Shown: positions 24,761 to 30,204 of the stretch, one piece after another
How the letters are laid out: each line of letters starts with the position of its first letter
Position numbering within the stretch: position 1 is the stretch's first letter
Assembly (NCBI GenBank): GCA_023436395.1
Contig: JAEZJJ010000121.1
Span: 1 to 30,204 of the forward strand
DNA length: 30,204 nucleotides
Source: Bacillota bacterium
GTDB lineage: Bacteria > Bacillota > Clostridia > Lachnospirales > Cellulosilyticaceae
Direction: 5' to 3'
The notes under the pieces: model-generated
Seen by the model: the letters and a program-made list of their open reading frames with translations, nothing else
Told to the model about the DNA's origin: nothing
Database searches by the model: none
Made by a program: the position numbers and the translations under genes

Positions 24761-24813
24761 ATATTTTTCACTCCTTTTAATGGCTAAGGCTCTCTTTAAA
24801 ATATATGGTGGAT
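24752..24813 (-). promoter_or_regulatory. Perfect 16-bp palindrome over the prkA start codon
   Basis: The arms 24752-24767 and 24798-24813 match exactly. In the prkA mRNA the 3' arm contains the AUG, and the 30-base loop contains the Shine-Dalgarno AAAGGAG. Folding would hide the start codon while the ribosome site stays in the loop. It could be a translational switch, a protein operator on DNA, or a remnant of duplicated start sequence. No terminator U-run follows. Confidence 0.7.
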
Positions 24814-24836
24814 GTACATAATACATACCTAAATTT

Positions 24837-26057
24837 TTATGACCTATAGTAACAAGAAGCATATTGACTTAATTCCTCTAGGTTATAAAAAATCTCTCCT
24901 TGCAAGTCCTGTTTTTTAGTAATTTTCTTTAAATTGATATTAGTAAAACAAGTACTGACATACTCCTCAGAAATATAAAGTTTATCATCAAAGTAAGTTC
25001 CCACAATACTATATTTCATATAACAAGGTGTATTCTCTTTATTTGTTGTTTGTAGCAAGCTTAAACAGTTAAGTGGAAGGCTCAGTTCCTTCATAGTAGT
25101 ACTAAGAGCTGGCTGTGAGGTTAAACGATAATCTTCTTTATTGAACTGACTGACCTTATTCATATCCACATCCATATAGAGTATGCCTCTTAATCTAGGA
25201 TAACTGTCTAATATATCTTTATAAAACAAGGTTAATTGCTCCTCCGTTTCTTGAATGGTATAAGTATGATCCACTCTAGAAAAATGAGAAATGGCTAAGG
25301 CAGAAATAAGCATAGGTTTATTATGCTGAAAGTTTTTGTACCAAAAATCCAGCTGCTTAATCCCTTCATAATGATAGGGCTTCCCTTGCTTATATCTTGG
25401 AATATAAATGTTAATCCCTGCCCAATCTATATACTTATCTCCAGGGTAATAAAGGGGCATATCCGAGGTTCTCGATTCATCTGTGCTCCATACTACTACT
25501 ACGTTCTTAAGATGCTTATGCAAAATCTCATAGGCTTTTTGATAAACCTTCTTATACTCACTTGGGGCATAATGCTTACTGGTTAGTGGATAGAGTTCAA
25601 TAAATACTGGCATATTATAAGCAGATTTTAAATCATATACTAAATGATAAAGCGGTGACAAATCATAACTACTTTCTAACACAATTTTTATATAAGGTAC
25701 TTTCTTTTGTGCCATACATCGTAAAAGTTCTTGGGCTGGAAGATTTTCTTCTAGATTATACTCATATACTTTAAAAGTCTGAATTTGTCCTATCATTTTC
25801 TCATAAGCTAATAAATCACCAGTTATATTATCATCTTGCTGAACATATGCCCCTGTGTAAATACCTTCTAAAGGTTCATATTCACCAAGTTTAACATCTT
25901 TTTGTACATAAAGTTCTATAGGGACTTGTCTTTGTGCATAGGCTTCAAAGCCTACTGTTTGTTCGTCATAAAAGATTCTTTTACTACATGCACTTAGCAC
26001 AATAATTAATACTACAAGGCCCATTAACAATATTCTTCTAGGAATTATACGCTTCAT
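24837..26057 (-). CDS. Lipoprotein with GH26-like (beta-mannanase fold) domain, probably not a classical enzyme
   Basis: A basic start, KRIIPRR, a hydrophobic stretch and the lipobox LSAC (Cys24) mark a lipoprotein anchored outside the membrane. Residues about 60-310 resemble a glycoside hydrolase 26 barrel: VFIELYP, VVVWSTDES, YPGDKYIDWAGINIY and PMLISALAISHFS lie in the family's order. Glu154 could be the acid/base. The nucleophile position, usually ITE before the AIS block, reads ISA here, so Glu is replaced by Ala253. It may bind rather than cut sugar chains. Start choice: ATG at 26057 has AGGAGG seven bases upstream; GTG at 26066 overlaps it. It sits 76 bases before prkA on the same strand, so a spore-wall role is possible but unproven. 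Confidence 0.6.
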   Translation of the reverse strand: MKRIIPRRILLMGLVVLIIVLSACSKRIFYDEQTVGFEAYAQRQVPIELYVQKDVKLGEYEPLEGIYTGAYVQQDDNITGDLLAYEKMIGQIQTFKVYEYNLEENLPAQELLRCMAQKKVPYIKIVLESSYDLSPLYHLVYDLKSAYNMPVFIELYPLTSKHYAPSEYKKVYQKAYEILHKHLKNVVVVWSTDESRTSDMPLYYPGDKYIDWAGINIYIPRYKQGKPYHYEGIKQLDFWYKNFQHNKPMLISALAISHFSRVDHTYTIQETEEQLTLFYKDILDSYPRLRGILYMDVDMNKVSQFNKEDYRLTSQPALSTTMKELSLPLNCLSLLQTTNKENTPCYMKYSIVGTYFDDKLYISEEYVSTCFTNINLKKITKKQDLQGEIFYNLEELSQYASCYYRS

Positions 26058-26105
26058 AGCTCTCACCTCCTATAGATTATTGTCAATTTTTTCTACATTT
26101 ATACA

Positions 26106-26642
26106 TTATACACGCCCTGCCTCCATATAGCTTTGTAATACTTTTAAATAGTGTATATACCTCCCCCCCTCTATAGGGATCAAGTATTTCTTATCAAACT
26201 TGTCATAGGGGATTGATTTCCGTCCCCCTGCCTTTGCTGCTTGATAAAAAACTTCTAGTTCTTGTATAGGGAGAAAATAATATTCTTCATATTTCTTAAA
26301 ATGTACCACTAAAAAGGCTTCTCCTCCTTGCCTTTTAAAATCACTCATAAATGCCACCTGGTGGGCATGAATATTACTTATGGGCAAGAAGTTCTTAGTA
26401 GTTTCTTTAGCATCAAAGCAAATTGCCACACCTTGTACAACACCAATATAATCTACCGTACTTTTTTGCTCAAAGTACGCTAAAGTAATCGTCCTTTTCT
26501 CTTGATCAATACGAATAGGTTTTATAGGAGTAGGGACTTTTTGAATTATCCCTAAGTTTTTCTCACGATAAAGTTCATTTGTTAAGTTAATTTGTTCTTC
26601 CAGGTCATTTCCTCTTAAACCTCTAGTACTCCAATAGCCCAA
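26106..26642 (-). CDS. recU: Holliday junction resolvase RecU
   Basis: RecU cuts four-way junctions during recombination and chromosome segregation in Firmicutes. The N-terminus GYWSTRGLRGNDLEEQINLTN is the family hallmark. STVDYIGV and CFDAKET supply the catalytic Asp and the Glu/Lys pair, and HQVAFM follows as expected. The length of 178 residues is normal. The start codon is TTG at 26642, with GGGGGAG five bases upstream; no ATG or GTG offers the same N-terminus. In many Firmicutes recU neighbours a penicillin-binding protein gene; here it stands 48 bases before the GH26-like lipoprotein gene. Confidence 0.92.
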   Translation of the reverse strand: MGYWSTRGLRGNDLEEQINLTNELYREKNLGIIQKVPTPIKPIRIDQEKRTITLAYFEQKSTVDYIGVVQGVAICFDAKETTKNFLPISNIHAHQVAFMSDFKRQGGEAFLVVHFKKYEEYYFLPIQELEVFYQAAKAGGRKSIPYDKFDKKYLIPIEGGRYIHYLKVLQSYMEAGRV

Positions 26643-26661
26643 TTTTTCTCCCCCTTTTTTA

Positions 26662-26690
26662 TTGATTTTTTGTAAAATATTGGTTATTAT
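26662..26690 (+). promoter_or_regulatory. Likely promoter of the plus-strand helical-repeat gene
   Basis: TTGATT (26662-26667) and TATTAT (26685-26690) are 17 bases apart. On the opposite strand a TATAAT (26694-26689) may serve recU, so the two divergent promoters would overlap. AAGGAGG stands seven bases before the plus-strand ATG. Confidence 0.5.
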
Positions 26691-26740
26691 TATATTAATT
26701 AGGAATTTTCATTTTTTACTCTTTCTAAGGAGGTCATTAT

Positions 26741-27610
26741 ATGCTACGCTATCTACGCTTTTTATGGAAATGCAGCCAAACTAAATTTCAATTCTTTTCT
26801 TATCCTCCCTTACAAAAAGCCATGTTTTTAGCTGAAAATAATCTATCCTTTCTCGCTGGAATTTATTATTTAGATGCTAAAGAGTATGCCGACGCTGCAA
26901 CTTGCTTTGAAAATGCCAAAGCCTATAAACACTTAATTATTACTTATCAAAAACTTGGCTATCATCATAAAGCTATAGATTTAGCTGATCAAAAACACTA
27001 TTATGAGCGTGGCGCTGCCATTAGCCTACACATTCATGACTACCTTAAAGCAGCTTATTTCTATAGTTTCTTTAACCCCTTAGAAGCTGCCAAGCTCTAT
27101 AAGCAAGAACGTCACTTTTTTGAAGCTGGCTATGCTTATTTGTATGCTTATAATGGCCTTAAAGCCATTGATTGCTTTAAACAGTGCAAAAATCCGATTC
27201 AAAAAGAAAAGGGTCTCAAGGAAGTATCAGAATTTGCTTTAGTCCTTTATTTTACCAAGCAGTATGAAGAAGCCTTTGAAATTTTCATTAAGCTAGATGA
27301 TTATTATGCTGCTTTGGAATGTGCTAAAAAATTAAAGGCAAAAGATCTTATCAAATCCACGAGCTTACTCATTGGTATGACTGAAGCCTCAAAAAAGCAC
27401 TATACCTTCGCTGCCAAGTGTGTTGAACCTTTTGATGCAGAATTAGCTATGTATTATTATAGCTTAGATCACGCTTATAAGGAAACAGTTCGTTTATTAC
27501 TGCAATCACATGAGTATGAAAAAGCCTTACATATTTGCCTATTAGAAAATGATTTGAATCTAGCTTATGAAATTGCTTCTACCTATGAACCAACACTCCT
27601 TAGCTCATAA
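26741..27610 (+). CDS. Helical-repeat (TPR-like) protein of unknown function
   Basis: The 289 residues are almost all alpha-helical by composition. They form about eight degenerate units of roughly 30 residues, with recurring pairs such as KEYADAATCFENAKAYKHLI, YLKAAYFYSFFNPLEAAKLY and QYEEAFEIFIKLDDYYAAL. The Tyr/Ala/Lys pattern matches tetratricopeptide or SEL1-like repeats. Such repeats bind other proteins. There is no signal peptide or membrane helix; the first 25 residues are aromatic and basic. The gene has its own promoter, an excellent ribosome site (AAGGAGG) and a terminator, so it is an independent unit. No partner is evident from the neighbours. Confidence 0.7.
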   Translation: MLRYLRFLWKCSQTKFQFFSYPPLQKAMFLAENNLSFLAGIYYLDAKEYADAATCFENAKAYKHLIITYQKLGYHHKAIDLADQKHYYERGAAISLHIHDYLKAAYFYSFFNPLEAAKLYKQERHFFEAGYAYLYAYNGLKAIDCFKQCKNPIQKEKGLKEVSEFALVLYFTKQYEEAFEIFIKLDDYYAALECAKKLKAKDLIKSTSLLIGMTEASKKHYTFAAKCVEPFDAELAMYYYSLDHAYKETVRLLLQSHEYEKALHICLLENDLNLAYEIASTYEPTLLSS

Positions 27611-27621
27611 TGCCTATCATA

Positions 27622-27680
27622 AAAAATGAATAATGAAGAATGAATAATACGCTATTATTCACTTCTCATTATTCATTTTT
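27622..27680. terminator. Bidirectional terminator between convergent genes
   Basis: Two 28-base arms (27622-27649 and 27653-27680) are reverse complements except for a short central mismatch. T-runs flank both ends. It lies between the plus-strand repeat protein and the minus-strand pseudouridine synthase and should stop both transcripts. Confidence 0.85.
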
Positions 27681-27726
27681 ATTTTCTTATCTCTTTAATT
27701 TTATCTTGTCAATCTTCTTATTTCTT

Positions 27727-28695
27727 TTATAATAGGGCTTCTCCAGCACAGATTTTAGAATATATCGTAGGAGCTGGTACAGTAAATACACGATCCTGCA
27801 AATATTGGAATGGCCTTTTACACAATTCAAACTTCACCTTATAAGCACATAAAATCTGATATTTAAGTCCATACTTAGCCTCAAAGTATTGATTTTCTAT
27901 AGCATCACCATATTTGGGGTCTCCTATAATAGGATGTCCTATGGCACTTAAGTGTGCTCTAATTTGGTGGGTTTTTCCTGTAACAAGTTGTACTTCTACC
28001 AGTGTATATCTTCCATTTGTTTTAAGGGGTAAGATTCGAGTTTCAACAGGTTTAGCACCCTCTACATACTCTGTACTAATTTTCACCTCATTTTTACCCT
28101 CTTGTTTCATATGATAGCCTTTTAAAATCATAGGCTCAGTCACTCTACCTAAAACAATACTCATATAGTACTTTGAAATTTGCTTAGTTTGTAGCATTTC
28201 TCCCAGAACTTGTACAGCTGAAATATTTTTTCCAACTAATACTATACCTGCTGTATTCCGATCTAACCGATTACAAGGCGCTGGAGTAAAACCCTTAGAA
28301 ATTTTAGGATTGTAGCTTCCATTTTCCTTTAAATAGAAAAGAACTTCATCTGCAAGGCTATGGCCTGTTGCCACATCTTTTTGTGTCAGTAGTCCCATTG
28401 GCTTATTCACGATTAATATGTTTTCATCTTCATAGACTGCCTTAAAGCTAACAGGTACCTTTTTAACTTCCTTATCCCTTGTAAAGGCCTCAAATTGCTC
28501 CTCTGTAAAGAAAATCTTAATCTCATCATTTTCTTGTAAGATTTCATTTCCTTGAGGTTTTTTACCATTATATTTAATTTTCTTTGTTCGTATTCCTTTA
28601 TAAATCATACCTTTTGGACATTCATTGAGATACTTCATCAAAAACTTATCCAAACGTTGATTTGCTTCTACGGAGGTCACTATAATTCTTCTCAT
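27727..28695 (-). CDS. RluA family pseudouridine synthase
   Basis: It isomerises specific uridines in rRNA or tRNA. An N-terminal S4-type RNA-binding segment (ANQRLDKFLMKYL to about residue 62) precedes the catalytic domain. The key motif is NRLDRNTAGIV, with catalytic Asp145, and GKTHQIRAHLSAIGHPIIGDPKYG is the second signature. The 322 residues and S4 domain fit the RluC/RluD branch, but the exact target uridine cannot be told. It starts 11 bases after the membrane protein gene, with GGTGG as a modest ribosome site. Confidence 0.9.
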   Translation of the reverse strand: MRRIIVTSVEANQRLDKFLMKYLNECPKGMIYKGIRTKKIKYNGKKPQGNEILQENDEIKIFFTEEQFEAFTRDKEVKKVPVSFKAVYEDENILIVNKPMGLLTQKDVATGHSLADEVLFYLKENGSYNPKISKGFTPAPCNRLDRNTAGIVLVGKNISAVQVLGEMLQTKQISKYYMSIVLGRVTEPMILKGYHMKQEGKNEVKISTEYVEGAKPVETRILPLKTNGRYTLVEVQLVTGKTHQIRAHLSAIGHPIIGDPKYGDAIENQYFEAKYGLKYQILCAYKVKFELCKRPFQYLQDRVFTVPAPTIYSKICAGEALL

Positions 28696-28706
28696 TTTTC
28701 CACCAC

Positions 28707-29267
28707 TTACATTAATAAATCATTAATAATTCTTGTATATTCCTCTAACTTCTCACTGGAGTAACAGGCATCTTTCTCTATTTTCACAGCAAGGTTTTTC
28801 ACCTGTACTTCCGTTTCTACCTCATTAAAAGAAATAGCCTTCATAGGTACACCTTTACTCATTAATTTATTCTCTAATGTCAAACGATACTTTTTCATCA
28901 TTTCATGGTCTTGACTTATAAAATAAATACTTCTAGAAGTAACGATAATATGGTCAAAGAAAGCTGTCCCTCTTGTATCAGGAATAATCCCACTATGAAA
29001 TAAATGATAGCTTCCTTTCATCCCTTCTAAAATCTTAGCATAGCTTAGCTTACCATCTTGAAATTTTCTAAATCCGATGTATCTTGAAAGGTTTAATGCA
29101 ATACCTAATACTAGAACCCCTGCTATGACTGTTAAATAATTTTCTCTTTTACCAGCTAAAATTAATCCTAATCCAAAAATCACAGCTACAACAAGCCCCC
29201 ATATGAAGGTATGCTTTAAATACTTTTTCTTTTGTCTCTGTACATAATCACATGTTTGTACAATCAT
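28707..29267 (-). CDS. Small membrane protein of unknown function
   Basis: This is a 186-residue protein with a basic cytoplasmic start (QRQKKKYLKH). Two membrane helices follow, FIWGLVVAVIFGLGLILAG and YLTVIAGVLVLGIALNL, and then about 115 soluble residues with a possible beta-rich segment FFDHIIVTSRSIYFI. I do not recognise the family. It lies nine bases downstream of the SDR gene and 11 bases upstream of the pseudouridine synthase, so the three are probably one transcript. The ribosome site GGTGGAAAG is weak. Confidence 0.7.
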   Translation of the reverse strand: MIVQTCDYVQRQKKKYLKHTFIWGLVVAVIFGLGLILAGKRENYLTVIAGVLVLGIALNLSRYIGFRKFQDGKLSYAKILEGMKGSYHLFHSGIIPDTRGTAFFDHIIVTSRSIYFISQDHEMMKKYRLTLENKLMSKGVPMKAISFNEVETEVQVKNLAVKIEKDACYSSEKLEEYTRIINDLLM

Positions 29268-29276
29268 CTTTCCACC

Positions 29277-30047
29277 CTATTCTTCATAAATCATTTTTAC
29301 TGTCATCCCACCATCAATGACAAAGTTACTACCTGTAATGAATCCAGCTTTTTCACTTGTTAAAAATAATGCTGCCTCTGCAATATCTTCTGGGATGCCT
29401 ACTCGTCCTACTAAATGTTGCATATGATCCTCTTCAGTAAGTGCTGTAAATTTACGATTCTTTTTCTTTTTCCAACCTGATACATCAATCCAACCTGGAC
29501 TAATGGCATTCACACGTACACGATGAGCGAGACTATTAGCAAGTCCATGTGTCAGTGCTAATAATGCTCCCTTTGATGCCGTATAAGGCTCTGTATGAGG
29601 TTCGCTCATCATAGCTCTTGTAGAGACAATATTTAAAATGCAACTTCCCTCAGGCATGTGCATCGCGCAATACTTACTACAAATATAAGCTCCTATGACA
29701 TTCACTTTTAATGTTTCCTCAAAAACAGCTACTTCCCTTGTAAAAAGGGTATCACTCTCACCTTGAGTTTGAATAGCTGCATTATTAATTAAAATATCTA
29801 TTTTTCCGTAACGTTCAATTACTTCATTGACCATTTTTTGCACGGAGGCTTCTTCCTTAACATCCGTTTTAATAAATAGACATTCCCCATAAAAATCTTC
29901 AATCAGTTCTCTTGTTTCTTCTCCTGCCTCTTCATCAACTTCAGCAATAATTACAATGGCCCTTTGTTTGGCATATGCAAGTGCCATGCATTGCCCTATT
30001 CCTTGCCCACTTCCTGTAATGACAACGACCTTTCCAAAATATGCCAT
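29277..30047 (-). CDS. Short-chain dehydrogenase/reductase (SDR)
   Basis: This is a classical SDR oxidoreductase of 256 residues. It has the nucleotide-binding TGSGQGIG (residues 11-18), NNAA (88-91), and the catalytic triad Ser142, Tyr155 and Lys159 in VSTRAMMSEPHTEPYTASKG. RVNAISPGWI and the C-terminal TGSNFVIDGGMT are standard. The substrate cannot be predicted; NAD(H) is favoured by the acidic residue in IIAEVDEE after the second strand. AAGGA lies six bases before ATG. The remaining 157 bases to the end of the window show no gene or motif I can support. Confidence 0.9.
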   Translation of the reverse strand: MAYFGKVVVITGSGQGIGQCMALAYAKQRAIVIIAEVDEEAGEETRELIEDFYGECLFIKTDVKEEASVQKMVNEVIERYGKIDILINNAAIQTQGESDTLFTREVAVFEETLKVNVIGAYICSKYCAMHMPEGSCILNIVSTRAMMSEPHTEPYTASKGALLALTHGLANSLAHRVRVNAISPGWIDVSGWKKKKNRKFTALTEEDHMQHLVGRVGIPEDIAEAALFLTSEKAGFITGSNFVIDGGMTVKMIYEE

Positions 30048-30204
30048 AGTATTCCTTGTATGATGTATTTAGAAGCGAATAATCATACTTTTCCTTTCGT
30101 TTTGATTTGTGATTTAATACATTCAGATGCTGTGGACTTTAGATTTTTATTCTGTAGCATGACTACTTGAGGGAGTGTATTGCCACAACTTTATCTGAAT
30201 CATT

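Noticed and set aside
24761..24862. Longer N-terminus for prkA from ATG at 24862
   Set aside because: It overlaps the lipoprotein gene, lacks a ribosome site and adds residues absent from the normal family length; AAAGGAG before 24760 decides the start.
30048..30204. Possible gene tail entering from the right on the minus strand
   Set aside because: A frame of only 13 codons is open to a stop; this is too short to separate from chance.

Overview
The window is low-GC DNA with strong AGGAGG-type ribosome binding sites. It carries a PyrR-type leader RNA and the sporulation-linked trio prkA-yhbH-spoVR. Together these indicate an endospore-forming member of the Clostridia. A Lachnospirales genome such as Cellulosilyticum is my guess from overall character, not a proven assignment. 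I see no rRNA, tRNA, CRISPR array or intact insertion sequence.

Positions 1-880 look like a rearrangement scar. They hold a possible gene tail, the first 94 codons of an adenosine-deaminase-type gene, two hairpins, and a frameshifted second copy of the 3' end of pyrE that stops at a 24-bp palindrome. Positions 881-11355 (minus strand) hold a complete UMP biosynthesis operon, pyrB-pyrC-pyrF-carA-carB-pyrK-pyrD, mostly with overlapping or abutting genes. pyrE follows after a 580-bp gap that contains A/T-rich repeats and a 200-bp imperfect inverted-repeat element. The operon starts from a near-consensus promoter (11625-11653). Its 270-nt leader contains a PyrR-binding hairpin, a previously uncalled 49-codon leader ORF whose Shine-Dalgarno lies in that hairpin, and an intrinsic terminator whose 5' arm is the last part of that ORF. 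This apparent combination of PyrR control with leader translation is the most interesting thing in the window.

Positions 11666-13519 hold a divergent thymidine-kinase-like gene lacking the usual zinc cysteines, an internally deleted histidine phosphatase pseudogene, and an M55 D-aminopeptidase. On the plus strand follow oligoendopeptidase F and adenine deaminase, which end in a large hairpin shared with a convergent CorA-like transporter gene. Next, on the minus strand, come an Asn/Tyr/Lys/Asp/Ser-rich tandem-repeat protein and a WalJ/YycJ-type metallo-hydrolase.

Positions 20349-26642 (minus) read recU, a GH26-like lipoprotein, prkA, yhbH and spoVR, ending in a strong terminator. The prkA start codon lies in a 16-bp perfect palindrome. 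The last part holds a plus-strand helical-repeat protein of unknown role and a minus-strand group made of an SDR oxidoreductase, a small membrane protein and an RluA-family pseudouridine synthase. These two units converge on a bidirectional terminator.
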